DNA from: a candidate division SR1 bacterium
GTDB lineage: Bacteria; Patescibacteriota; Gracilibacteria; Absconditabacterales; Absconditicoccaceae
Length of the DNA: 64,000 nucleotides
Assembly (NCBI GenBank): GCA_026397475.1
Contig: JAPLUT010000005.1
Coordinates: forward strand, 154,561 to 218,560
Reading direction: 5' to 3'
This document shows positions 11,283-20,958 of this stretch, one piece after another. The notes beneath the pieces were generated by a model. It was given only the letters and a program-made list of their open reading frames with translations, was not told the DNA's origin and made no database searches. Position 1 is the stretch's first letter, and each line of letters begins with the position of its first letter. The translations under genes were made by a program, and so were the position numbers.

Positions 11283-12533
11283 ATGCAAAAAAGAAAATAT
11301 TTTTTCTCCCAACTCAAAACATCTACGCAAATTAGCCTGAAGTTTACCCTATTTACCGTTCTTCAGGTTTTACTTTTTAGTATACTTGCTAATGGGATAT
11401 TTTTTCAAAACTGGTACAACAGACAACAATGACAAATCCCCCCATGAGTAAGACCCGTTCTCAGTCAAAAAATGATTCTAGGGAAAAACCGTGCGCCAGA
11501 AACAGAAATATTCGATATCGATAGCCCAGAAGGAGAAACTCTTGAACAGTCTCATCGAATAAAATCGATCGCAAAGATTGATGATATGTATTTTATGTAT
11601 AGACAGGTTGGCAATAAGTTATTGGTAACGAACGTCACTCCTCACATAATAGTTCAAAGAAATCTCATCTGGATTAGCATATATTTGATGATATTTTTTG
11701 GCATAATAGCATATATTTCTTCACTTTTCTTTGTCAAAACATCGCTCAGAAAACTCAATGAATTACTCTGATTTCTTGATCAACTCCATATCGATAACTT
11801 AGATCAACAGATAGTTATCTCTGGACATCCTCAAGATGAGATCAATAGAGTTAGTCAAAAATTTAATGAGGTATTGGAAAAAATACATAAACAAACGATA
11901 AGCCTCAAAGACTTTGTTACTAATGCATCACACGAACTTAAAACTCCCCTTATGAGCATGAGCACAGAAATAGACTATACCAACAAAACTAAAAACTATG
12001 AAACGGGACTCGACAATCTTAAACAACAACTTAAGGGAATGAATACATTACTAGAGACATTGGTTACTATTAGTAAACTTGAAACTTTGGAAAAATTAAA
12101 AAAGGGAACAACTGATATGACTTCACTTACCGAAACAACTCTTCATGATAGCCAAAAGATTTATCAATACAAAAATATTAAGCTAAATACAAAGATACAA
12201 AAAAATATTATTAAAAATATAAATAAGGACAGTCGGAATATTATAGTAAAAAATATTTTGGAAAACGCATATAAATTCACTCCTGAATGATGAATGATAG
12301 ATATTAGTTTGGATAGTAAAAAATTAGTAATCAAGGATACTGGAAAGTGAATCTCAAATAGTGATATAGAGCATATTCGAGAAAGATTTTGGCAGGCTGA
12401 CCGCTCCAAGACTGATACTAAAAGCTTTTGACTAGGCTTGTATCTAACGAAATTGCTTGTAGAAAAACATGGACGAACCATAACTATCAGCAGCAAGATT
12501 AATAAAGGAAGTGTGTTTACAATCGCCTTCTAA
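11283..12533 (+). CDS. Sensor histidine kinase
   Basis: 416 residues. Two membrane spans (about residues 15-40 and 125-150) flank a sensor loop of roughly 80 residues. The dimerisation/phosphoacceptor box FVTNASHELKTPL places the phospho-histidine near residue 217. The catalytic domain shows the N box NILENAYKFTPEGG, G1 DTGKGIS, F box ERFWQADRSKTDT and G2 GLGLYLTKLLVEKHG. Several of these glycines are UGA codons. The response-regulator gene starts 38 bp downstream and surely forms the pair; the signal is unknown. ATG at 11283 is the first start preserving the first membrane span. Confidence 0.92.
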
Positions 12534-12571
12534 TTTTAAATTTAGAATTTTAAATTTTAAATTTTGTTTCT

Positions 12572-13228
12572 ATGAAAATACTTCTCGTTGAAGATAATAA
12601 AACTATCGGGAACAATATAAAAAAATATCTCGAACTTGAGCATAATGAGGTTATACGAGCTGAAAATGGACTGTATGCCTTTGAGGTTATCAAGCACCAG
12701 ACTTTTGATGTAATTATATTGGATCTCATGCTTCCATGAATGGATGGAATAGCTCTTTGTAAAAAGATAAGAAAAGAATCCTCCGCGACCCCAATCATTA
12801 TGACAACAGCAAAAGGAGAACTTGATGATAAGTTAGAATGATTCTCATCGGGAGCAGATGATTATATCGTCAAACCCTTCGACCTAAAAGAGCTAGATGC
12901 AAGGATTAATGCCATTGTAAAGAGATTACCAACAAGAGATATTTTGGAACATAAAAACATCCGTCTTGATAGAAATCAAAAAAAAATATTTAAAAATAAT
13001 AAAGAAATCAGAGCTACCCTCAAAGAGTTTCAGATATTAGAATATCTTTTGGAACACAAATGAAGAAGCATCTCTAGGACTGAAATTATAGAAGAGATAC
13101 GAGGAAACGATCAGATTTTCGAAGAAGATGCAAAATTAGACGTCTATATTTCCACACTCAGAAAAAAATTTGGTAAGACAATTATAGAAACCATTAAGGG
13201 CTTCGGATATCAGATATCAAGCCAATAA
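12572..13228 (+). CDS. OmpR-family response regulator
   Basis: 218 residues. The receiver domain begins ILLVEDNKTIG, has the phosphoacceptor Asp51 in IILDLMLPGMDG, the Thr/Ala switch in IIMTTAKGE and the conserved lysine in DYIVKPFD. A winged-helix DNA-binding domain (LTPEEF-like LKEFQILEYLLEH, DVYISTLRKKFG, IKGFGYQI) fills the C-terminal half. It should bind DNA as a dimer when phosphorylated by the kinase encoded just upstream; the nearest candidate target is the secreted-protein gene 95 bp downstream. An AAATTTTAAATTTT word element lies between the kinase stop and this start. Confidence 0.93.
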
Positions 13229-13322
13229 AATAGCATAATAAGATATTTAAGTTTGGTTTAAGGTGATTAGATATACTGGGATCGTTACCATGAATGACCT
13301 TTTATATTTTATAGACAATCAC

Positions 13323-13982
13323 ATGAAAACAAAATTTATAGTGGCAAGTAGTATTGGTTTACTTGGAGTAACAAGTATGTTATTGTGAGCAACAGCATTT
13401 GCTGACAATACTGGCAATAACATGAGATGACGAGGATCAGCAACTAAGATGACAAGAATGCATGACAACATGATGAGTAAAAAATTCACATCTACTGGAG
13501 ACGCAGAAGCATTTAGAACAGCAGTACAAAATGCAATGACGAATAAAGACTTTGCAGCATTTAAAACAGTACACGCAAAGTACAATATTCCGATGAATAT
13601 CACTGAGAGTCAATTTAATGAAATGATTGCAGTAAAATCTGAAATGGATACCCTCCACAAAAAGATTACTGATGCACTCAAGAGCGGTGATTATGCTGCA
13701 TGGAAATTATTAAATAAAGATACCCCTTTGCTTAATAAAATCGATACCGAAGCTAAATTTAAACAATTACAAGAAATGGAATCGTATCAAGAAAAAGTAG
13801 ATAGTATAGCTACTACCCTTAATCTAAAATGACCACAAACATGATTTGAATTTGGAATGAGAATGGACAAAGGAATGAGAAACCACAATCCTATGAAATG
13901 AGGAATGATGAAAAATAAATTTGCAAGATGAACTCTTGGAAACTGATGAAAACTCTGAATGTATACGGGAAACAATAACTAA
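13323..13982 (+). CDS. Small exported helical protein next to the two-component system
   Basis: 219 residues. The signal peptide ends at about ATAFADNTG. The mature part is helical and rich in Met, Lys and Ala, with repeated SGDYAAWK/NKDFAAFK-type segments; the tail is rich in Gly, Met, Asn and Lys with several UGA codons. I do not recognise a family; general character is like periplasmic stress-adaptor proteins (Spy/CpxP-like in composition only). Position directly after the histidine kinase/regulator pair suggests it is a regulated output or accessory of that system. Confidence 0.6.
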
Positions 13983-14091
13983 TCTTACCAGATTAAACAC
14001 TGGAAAATATAATTGAGATGAAACAAAAGTGTGAAGCAATGAATGCTTTTGCTCTGTCAAAATTATACCTATATACTAGGTGATGCACACT

Positions 14092-14147
14092 CCACCGACA
14101 CCCGTCGGTGGAACTAAAAAAACCTGGACTACATGCCAGGTTTTTTT
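14092..14147. terminator. Bidirectional terminator (double hairpin)
   Basis: First hairpin CCACCGAC/GTCGGTGG (14092-14111); second AAAACCTGG/CCAGGTTTT (14119-14144) with A7 on one side and T7 on the other. It lies between convergent genes and can serve both strands. Confidence 0.85.
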
Positions 14148-14159
14148 AATATATGGGGA

Positions 14160-14480
14160 TTACATAAACATTCTCTGCAAGTCAGGATCCTTGATCATCT
14201 CTTGTGTTCGCGTAGGCTCAAACGTCACTTCTAGATTAACTTTTGCACCAGGGACTACTTCGAGAATAGCGTTTGTTATCATCTCTTTAAGCATATCTGC
14301 CATAGGACAAAAGGGCGTTGTGAAGGTCATAAGGATATCTACAATTTTGCCTTTGGGAGAAAATGTGATATTATAAATCAGTCACAAGGTATAGATATCA
14401 ATCATAGGAAACTCAGGATCATAAACGGTCTTGAGCTTTTCCTCAATCTGTTTTATAGTTTTAGATATTTGGGAATTCAT
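14160..14480 (-). CDS. MIP18/DUF59 family protein (SufT/PaaD-like)
   Basis: 106 residues, all DUF59: the start has the characteristic DPEFPMIDIYTLGLIYNI strand pattern (DPE...DIxxLGL), the centre MTFTTPFCPMADML carries the conserved T-x-x-x-C-P motif with its reactive cysteine, and the end VEVTFEPTRT-like strand (LEVTFEPTRT) closes the fold. Family members help mature Fe-S proteins. No suf or isc genes are visible nearby. The start overlaps the end of the upstream membrane-protein gene by 20 bp, so they are translated from one message. Confidence 0.88.
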
Positions 14481-14853
14481 TGTTTTTTTTACTTTGTTCA
14501 GAGAATAAAAGCACTTGAAGAATAATAAACCCTAGGAGAAGAATAAGTCAGAGGAACTTACTTCGATATCATAAGAGTAAAAATAAGGCATTGATAAGTA
14601 CATAAATTCCAAACAGAAGAGAAAGCTTATAACTATCTTTGATCAAACGCTCTTGGCTTACTTCACGAAAGAATTTCTGGATAGCAAGAAAGAGATAGAA
14701 ACTTGCTCCTCGCGAAGCTATAAAAAGTCAAAGCATACCTAGAGATATCCCTATTATAGGATCCTCATACACATTGATTGATGTATAGGTTACTAACAAA
14801 ATAAGGAGGCCAAGCACGAATTTAATAAGTGATGCTATATGATACAAATACAT
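14461..14853 (-). CDS. Small four-span membrane protein
   Basis: 130 residues with about four hydrophobic helices (near residues 5-25, 30-60, 85-105, 106-123) and a central charged loop REVSQERLIKDSYK. No recognisable family. It overlaps the SufT-like gene in a different frame. The start codon sits directly against an AT word element. Confidence 0.65.
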
Positions 14854-14855
14854 TT

Positions 14856-14958
14856 TAATGAATAATTAATAATGAAAAATGAATAATCTCTCGGGACAAG
14901 TGTTTGTATTTTTTTATTTAATAAATATTTTCCATCATTATTCGTTGTTAGTTGTTCA
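14856..14958. repeat. Second copy of the CTCGGGACAAG-core word element
   Basis: AATGAATAATTAATAATG words, a core with CTCGGGACAAGTGT, then a right arm of ATTATTCGTTGTTAG words. The core is nearly identical to that at 7888-7990. It separates two leftward genes and touches the downstream gene's start codon. Confidence 0.7.
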
Positions 14959-14961
14959 CTG

Positions 14962-15735
14962 TTAGTTTTCTACGTTCACTTCATCACCACTGTTCGTAGT
15001 ATCGATTCCGTCCACATCATCCTCAGTTTCTGTTGTGGAAGCGATATAGAATCAATTATTTCAGAGCTCATAAAATTTGTAATAGATTTTTTCTCGGATA
15101 CCTGCTCAGAATGGAATCAATCCATAACCGATAACTGAAGGCAAAAGCATAAATAGATAAATTTTTTGCTGTATCGCTGCGGCCCCTGACATTTTGTATA
15201 TCAGAGCATACGCAAGAAATGCCAGTGTAAATCAAAGAACATTCCCCATGAAAGATGATGCGCTATAATTGGGATTTGTAGAAAACTCTATTTGAGCGGC
15301 AGAAGCAAATACAGAGAAAAGAATATGAAATCCTAAAATAAGGAAGAGTACATCTATTTGATTTGCAAATACGACGTACACAGGAGCGAAGAAAAAGAAA
15401 AGAATTCCATTTGTCAACAATAACAGACCAAACATCTTGCTGGTATTATAATATTTTCTATTGAAAAATAAATTATATACTCAGCCTATAGCTATGTTTC
15501 CTATGAAAGTACTTATGAATCAGATAAACAAAAGCACTAATGGCAAAAGAGGATTTACCGTAGAACCTGCTTGTTGACTAAATGCTCCTGTAAACATTCC
15601 TCCCATAAAGGAAAGAATTACAAATAGCAATGCAGCAATTATTCCTCAGATAAGGATACCGATAAGAACCTTTCCTAGCAACTGCCATCCACTAAGATTG
15701 GCTGGCTCATTAAAGAAATCTGATTTAGATACCAT
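14962..15735 (-). CDS. Polytopic membrane protein of unknown function
   Basis: 257 residues with about six hydrophobic helices (LIGILIGGIIAALLFVILSF, LLPLVLLFIGFISTFIGNIA, LLLLTNGILFFFFAPVYVVF and three more). The short acidic C-terminal tail is rich in Asp, Glu and Thr. No family recognised. It belongs to the leftward run of envelope genes between 17339 and 14461. Confidence 0.7.
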
Positions 15736-15795
15736 GACTATAGGACTAAAGAATTAAAAAGTTTAAAGAAAGAGTGCCTTTTGTTTTACTCACGG

Positions 15796-16335
15796 CTACT
15801 GTGTACAGGTTATTGTTGATATGCTATTGATAAAACTACCAATATCTTTTTTCTTATCACTACTTAGTGAAAGCACATATAATGATGCACTATCCGTGAA
15901 AAAGTATTGTCATCAATACATAGTGCTCTTCTCAAATTGATAGGAAAAAGCTGTTATATATCAAGAATATTGTAAACCATTACATTTAATCTTTTTTTTG
16001 GCATTATCTGTGGATTTATATTGCAATAATTTTATTTGATTTTCCTTGGTATTGGAATCGACAAACTCTTTTATATTCATTCATGACAGAATAGCTGTTT
16101 TTACTACAACAAATGAGCTAATAAATCATGTATATCCTGTTCATACATTTTGTTTCATCTCTTGAAGCACTTTCATCCCCAAAATACTTGTATCTGGGGC
16201 TAGAGAAGAATATTGTTTATTATTATCATACATCCTCATAGAGAATCCGTCAAAATTCACCGAAAAATAGCTCTGAGATTTGCATCCCGTCAATATGAGT
16301 AAGGTAAATATGATCATCAGATAATATTTCTTCAT
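15796..16335 (-). CDS. Putative lipoprotein
   Basis: 179 residues. The N-terminus MKKYYLMIIFTLLILTGCKS has a textbook lipobox (LTGC), so Cys18 should be lipidated and the protein anchored to the outer face of the membrane. The rest is mixed alpha/beta with no motif I recognise. The stop is 60 bp upstream of the next leftward gene. Confidence 0.75.
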
Positions 16336-16344
16336 ATTACATTA

Positions 16345-16638
16345 TTAAATAAACATATACGCAATAGCCAAAACACTACCTAAAATTACTCAAAAGACAA
16401 AAGATCTTATATAAATCTTGTTTTTGTGAGGATGGTCTTCTTCATAGCCGAGCTGAATACGAGCAGCTATATACCCAAACATAGTTCAACAAAATACGAG
16501 ATATCCTGGCATTATCATTTGTTTAATCAAAAGATAGTATTCTGGACTGAAAATAACGCTTCCTCTGAGAAGGAATATCCCGACTCCTACGGTTAAAAAA
16601 AAGAAAATTCATTTAATAATTTCAAAGAAAGTATTCAT
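16345..16638 (-). CDS. Small membrane protein
   Basis: 97 residues, three hydrophobic helices (FFEIIKGIFFFLTVGVGIFL, MPGYLVFCGTMFGYIAA, SFVFGVILGSVLAIAYMFI) joined by a charged GYEEDHPHKNK loop. Three UGA glycines are inside helices. No family recognised. It ends 9 bp before the lipoprotein gene start, consistent with one operon. Confidence 0.6.
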
Positions 16639-16667
16639 ACTGTATGCTAAAAACTAAAACTTCATTA

Positions 16668-17033
16668 TTATTTTTTTCATATATCTTGTGCTGCTTTAAT
16701 GATCTTTTCAAAGAGCCCAATATCTGCTTCATTAAGTTTTGTCTCATCTTTTGGCTCTGCGTTTCTCTCATCTATAAGCTTTTGAAAATCAGCAGTTACC
16801 CCACTTTGTTCTGTAGCCACCTCTGCGCTACCCGTTACCACAGAAACTGTTCATGAATCTACTGCCCCCGTAAATTCTTCCATTGCTGGACTAGTTTCTC
16901 CTGTCAATATCGTTCCTGTTAATGCCTCTCCTGTTGGTTCTTGAGTATCATTAGACACTCCTATTGATTTTAGGGAACATCCTGCGACACTAGACATGAG
17001 TATCACTACTCCTAGCATGTATAATTTTTTCAT
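16668..17033 (-). CDS. Putative lipoprotein, Thr/Glu-rich
   Basis: 121 residues. The lipobox is VAGCS at residues 16-20. A Thr/Gly/Glu-rich linker follows, then a charged helix (DFQKLIDERNAEPKDETK). The coding sequence ends UGA-AAA-AAA-TAA, so the last three residues lie beyond a UGA that could be a fossil stop. Related in start and composition to the next gene upstream. Confidence 0.65.
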
Positions 17034-17075
17034 TATTTTTGTTTAAAATCTAAAATAATTTAAGCATATTTTGTT

Positions 17076-17339
17076 TTATTTGGTTTGATTTTTACTTTTT
17101 TCGATTGCGGCATTTATTTTTTCTATTGCAGCAGCCTGTTCCGATGTCATGCCCTCATTTCCGGTAGCATTTGCAATCGATCAGATGTCAGTGGTATTTG
17201 TGGTTTGAACCTGGATTCTTCTTACTATTGAAGGAGCCTTTTGTGGAGTAGTAGTTGCTGGTATTCGACTAATCTTGAAGGAGCACCCCGCTAAGATTAT
17301 GGTAATTAGCGACACTCACATTATGTATAATTTTTTCAT
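17076..17339 (-). CDS. Small putative lipoprotein
   Basis: 87 residues. MKKLYIMGVSLITIILAGCS gives a clear lipobox (LAGC). The mature part has a Thr/Pro-rich linker then a short charged helix (MTSEQAAAIEKINAAIEKS). It shares its MKKLY start and layout with the adjacent lipoprotein at 16668-17033, suggesting duplication. First gene of the leftward envelope cluster. Confidence 0.65.
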
Positions 17340-17539
17340 TTGCATTGTGAAATATTCTAAAAATCATCAGAATAGTAGTGGTTTTCCAATAAAAATCAAA
17401 TAAAAAATGGAAATAGCTGATTCATGATATGAGACATAAGATACAATATAAAAGCAGTTGTATAGATATATATTTTTAGTAAACATACACTGAATTTAAA
17501 ATTCAAAACTCAAAATTTAAAATTTAAAATTACGTTATT

Positions 17540-18265
17540 ATGCTCCTAGCAGTTGATAAACCAGCACGAATTACAAGCTTTGATGTGATTCGTATATTCA
17601 AACGCCACTATCCCAAACAAAAGATAGGACATAGTGGCACGCTCGATCCTATGGCTACAGGCCTGATGATTCTCGCATTCGACAAAGATACAAAAAAACT
17701 CACAGAACTTATCGGATTAGATAAATCATATATCGCTACCATTGATTTTTCCAAACTCACCGACACGCGAGATATGGAATATTGGGAGAAAATTACAAAT
17801 TACGAACTCCAGATCACCAACTGAAAAGCGACAGGAGTCGAAATGCAAAATGGCACTGTAGAGGCGCCTATACTTGCTGAAATCACAAAAAAATTAGACA
17901 AACTTATCCCCTCTTACGACCTCCCTCTCCCTGCCTTTAGCGCAAAAAAAAGAGCCGGGAAAACATCCTACGATGAAGCAAGAGCTGGAAACATTATCGA
18001 AGAAAATAAAGTGATGAAAGTCCATAGTTATGAAATTTTAAAATATGAATTTCCTATTCTTCAGATTAAAATAGATGTTGGCTCAGGTACCTATATCAGA
18101 TCTATCACTTACCGACTCGGACAACAATTGTGAATGGGAGGAACCCTGATTCAACTCAGAAGAACGCGTATCGGTGAATGGAATTTGGATACGATAAAAA
18201 ATCGAAAAAATTTGCATAATAGCTATAAAGAAAGAGAAGAAATTATCCCTTTTGCAGAGATATAG
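17540..18265 (+). CDS. truB: tRNA pseudouridine-55 synthase
   Basis: 241 residues. TruB makes pseudouridine 55 in the T loop of tRNAs. The N-terminal KPARITSFDVIR, the catalytic GHSGTLDPMATGLM (nucleophile Asp near residue 39), the KSY and TDTRDME segments, PAFSAKKRAGKTSYDEARAG and GSGTYIRSI are all in family order. UGA encodes glycine three times. Between TDTRDME and the conserved central part lies an 11-residue NYELQITN-containing insertion that looks like a translated word repeat. The protein lacks a C-terminal PUA domain. A word element abuts the start codon. Confidence 0.93.
17796..17826. repeat. truB: Word element inside truB (in frame)
   Basis: ATTACAAATTACGAACTCC and GATCACCAAC words encode ITNYELQITN. 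The intergenic element at 62209-62275 uses the same AATTACGAATTACG vocabulary. Confidence 0.45.
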
Positions 18266-18270
18266 TTTAC

Positions 18271-18299
18271 TTGACATTTTCTATAAAAAAAACTATACA
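18271..18299 (+). promoter_or_regulatory. Sigma70-type promoter
   Basis: TTGACA (18271-18276), 17-bp spacer, TATACA (18294-18299). It lies directly after the truB stop and 33 bp before the GTG start of the next gene. Confidence 0.7.
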
Positions 18300-18332
18300 T
18301 ATGTATGTGTGCTTTATCATATAAAATAAATA

Positions 18333-18764
18333 GTGGCATTCTCTCAAAAAACGAGTACTCCTTCCGTCGATACTTTCTCGCATGCAATAAAAAAATGTCG
18401 AAGTAGAGAAACTTCTGGTGCGCCGGAAGAACGATCTGAAAAAAATCCTTCGCGTGGACAATGCTTAGCAACTGCTCTTCTTGCAAATGAGGTTTTGTGA
18501 TTGTCGGTATACGCAGAGAAACTTACCCTTGCCAGCAGAACATTGTACCACTACTTCAATAAAAATGAAAACGATGAAGACTATCGTTTTTGCGCAGAAC
18601 AGCTTACTCATTTTGAAATACTTGAAAGACAAAAAGAAAGATTATTGGGTAAAGACCAACTCAATGTACTCTTGGAACAGAATCCAGGAATACAACAAAG
18701 GTATGCGTTACTTAAAAAGACATTTCAAACGGAGATACTACAGAATTTAGAATTTAGAACTTAG
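18333..18764 (+). CDS. Hypothetical protein, basic N-terminus, GTG start
   Basis: 143 residues if the GTG at 18333 is used; one UGA (18498) joins the two halves. The first 55 residues are Ser/Lys/Arg-rich; the rest is helical and charged (SRTLYHYFNKNENDEDYRF, FEILERQKERLLGKDQL). No family recognised. A consensus promoter just upstream supports transcription. The last codons (LEFRT) are encoded by AATTTAGAATTTAGAACTTAG words, so the end may be repeat-derived. Confidence 0.5.
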
Positions 18765-18858
18765 ATTCTCAAAGGGATAATAGTTTTTTTTGAATTGATT
18801 TTTTTGGTCACATCGCTATGCTTGGTCCGCATGTTTATTTGCTTTTTATAAAGACCTT

Positions 18859-19479
18859 ATGGCTACATCTGCAGAAGCATTATTGAAAAAATATGAAGAT
18901 ATCATCAAGGAAGAAGTGAATGTTAAAAGCATTGAAGACCTTGATGACTCAATCAAAATACAGAAAACCTTTAAGCCTATCGGTTCTCAACTTTCTGCAA
19001 AATTTGGGAAAGATACTGGAAAGATTATCCAGTTTGGGAAACAAGGGAATATCAAAGATGCTGGTGACGGGAAAGTCACTATCTTTGATAATGACGGGAA
19101 CGAACGAACACTTGAGAGTAATGAATATGAAATAGCATATGAAGGAATCGATGGAAACAATATGGCTATAGACCAAAACATTATAGCTAAACTTGATTTA
19201 GAGCTTACGCCTGAGCTTCAAAGAGAAGGAATTGCTCGTGAAATTTCTAGATTTTTGAACCAAATGAGAAAAGATGCGGACTATACCGTAGACACCAAGG
19301 TAGTAATGCTCTATTCTACAGACAATGCGAATCTCTCTGGGATCTTGAGTGAATTTAAAGACTTCTTTACACATGAAGCATTAATTTCTGGGATACAATC
19401 CATGGATAATCCCCAAGGAGACATCATTGCATTATTTACTAACGGTGAATCGACTATAAACTTTGCGCTGAGAAAATAA
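18859..19479 (+). CDS. Stand-alone IleRS C-terminal domain (DUF5915-like)
   Basis: 206 residues. The sequence matches the last domain of the long-type isoleucyl-tRNA synthetase: YEDIIKEEVNVKSIE, FKPIGSQLSAKFGKDTGKII, EYEIAYEGIDGNNMAIDQN, ELTPELQREGIAREISRFLN and QMRKDADYTVDTKV occur in the same order as in full IleRS. The catalytic Rossmann core, HIGH and KMSKS parts are absent, and no IleRS core lies upstream. It therefore looks like either a separated subunit acting in trans or a remnant. The open frame is intact and has no UGA. Which it is cannot be told from this window. Confidence 0.8.
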   Translation: MATSAEALLKKYEDIIKEEVNVKSIEDLDDSIKIQKTFKPIGSQLSAKFGKDTGKIIQFGKQGNIKDAGDGKVTIFDNDGNERTLESNEYEIAYEGIDGNNMAIDQNIIAKLDLELTPELQREGIAREISRFLNQMRKDADYTVDTKVVMLYSTDNANLSGILSEFKDFFTHEALISGIQSMDNPQGDIIALFTNGESTINFALRK

Positions 19480-19579
19480 TTACAATATTAAAAGATTATT
19501 AAGATTAAAAGATTTGTAGTGAAGCAATAAAGTCGGAATATTTTAATTTTTCAATGTTTTAATCTTTTAATCTAAAAGC

Positions 19580-20011
19580 ATGAAATGCCTCGACTACGCT
19601 CTTAAATATATCTACCGTTATCCTAAAACCGAAAAAGAGTTGAGAATTCAACTTTATACGAAAGGACATTCGACGAAAGATATAGACCAGACTATAGAAG
19701 AACTTAAGAAAAAAAACTATGTAAACGATACTTTATTTGCAGATAGTTACATCAAAAGCGAAGTCGTCAATAAAGGGAGACCTGCTATTCGCATTATTTT
19801 GAAATTACAACAAAAAGGAGTTCCCCAGGAGATCATCAAAGAAATATTAAAAAAATATCAGGAAGATATGGGCGAAGGCATCCATGAAAAAATAAAAAAA
19901 GAAATCGCAGCATACAAAAAAAGAGATGTAGATGGGTTTGATATTATCCAGAAATTAATGAGGAAGTGATATAAATTAGATGATATTAAAAAAGTCATAC
20001 AGAGCAAATAA
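19580..20011 (+). CDS. recX: RecX-family regulatory protein
   Basis: 143 residues. The opening CLDYALKYIYRYPKTEKELRIQLYTKG and the following tandem three-helix repeats (IEELKKKNYVNDTLFADSYI; RPAIRIILKLQQKGVPQEII) match RecX, which binds and limits RecA filaments. UGA glycine at 19967 extends the reading frame 14 residues past a standard-code end (DDIKKVIQSK), which completes the last repeat. AT/TTAAAAGATT words with an inverted partner fill the 100 bp before the start. Confidence 0.85.
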
Positions 20012-20109
20012 AACAATTTGAAATTTGAAATTTATAATTTGAAATTTTGAAACACTGTTAGTGAGTTTTAAAATTGTAAATTTCGCCTTTAAAATTTAAA
20101 ATTACTCCA

Positions 20110-20862
20110 ATGTGAAGATGGCATAGTATCGCGGCAAGAAAAGCATCATGAGATGCAAAAAAATCACAAGCCTACGCAAAAGTAGGAAAGATTATTCAAA
20201 TCGCTGCAAGAAAATGAGCGGATCCAAAAATGAATCCCTCACTAGAACTCGCACTTAGTAAGGCAAAACAATATAACTTACCAAGAGAAGTTGTTGAGAA
20301 GGCGATATTAAAATGATCAGGGAATCTTGAAGGAGAAAATCTTGAAGAAATATTTTATGAATGATATGGGCCCGAAGGAGTAGCATTACTTATCAAGGCA
20401 TTAACTCCAAATACCAATAGAAGTGCATCCAGCATAAAACAGATTATGAACAAATATGGCTGAACTCTTTGAGCTATCGGTTCTGTGGCTTGGCAATTTA
20501 AAGAGCAATGAGTCTTGGTTATCGATGGGATTAGCGAAACGGCTCAAGACAAATGAAAAACGATAGAAAGAGTTTTACCCTTACATAAAGAAGAACTTGA
20601 GGAACGCGCAATGGAGCTTCCTATAAGTGATTTTGAGGCCGATGAAAATACCGTAGTCATCTATACAGACAAAAAAGACTTTGCTATTGTACAAAATGCA
20701 CTAGAAAAATTTCATTATCATATGGTCGAAGCAGATATTCAGTTTATTCCAGAAAATATGATTACACTTAATGAAGATGCAAAAACTAGACTCTATACCC
20801 TTCTTGATATGTTGGAAGACGATGAAGACGTAGATCACGTCTGGCATAACTTGGGGAGTTAA
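20110..20862 (+). CDS. yebC: YebC/PmpR-family transcriptional/translation regulator
   Basis: 250 residues, typical family length. The first residues GRWHSIAARKASGDAKKSQAY correspond to the usual 'GHSKWxxIKHKK...D..R...F' start; NPSLELALSKAKQYNLPREVVEKAI, YEGYGPEGVALLIKALTPN, NKYGGTLGAIGSVAWQF and the C-terminal DVDHVWHNLG are diagnostic. Nine or so glycines in the N-terminal two thirds are UGA, which is why only the last third is open in the standard code. Members bind DNA or ribosomes; the role here is not visible. It starts six bases after an AT word element. Confidence 0.93.
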
Positions 20863-20958
20863 TGAAAACTTTAAAATAAATAATGGTGGATTTCTTTTTA
20901 TTAAAAAATAGGAAATACCTAGATTTCTCATTATTAATTATGCACTATTCATTAATAT

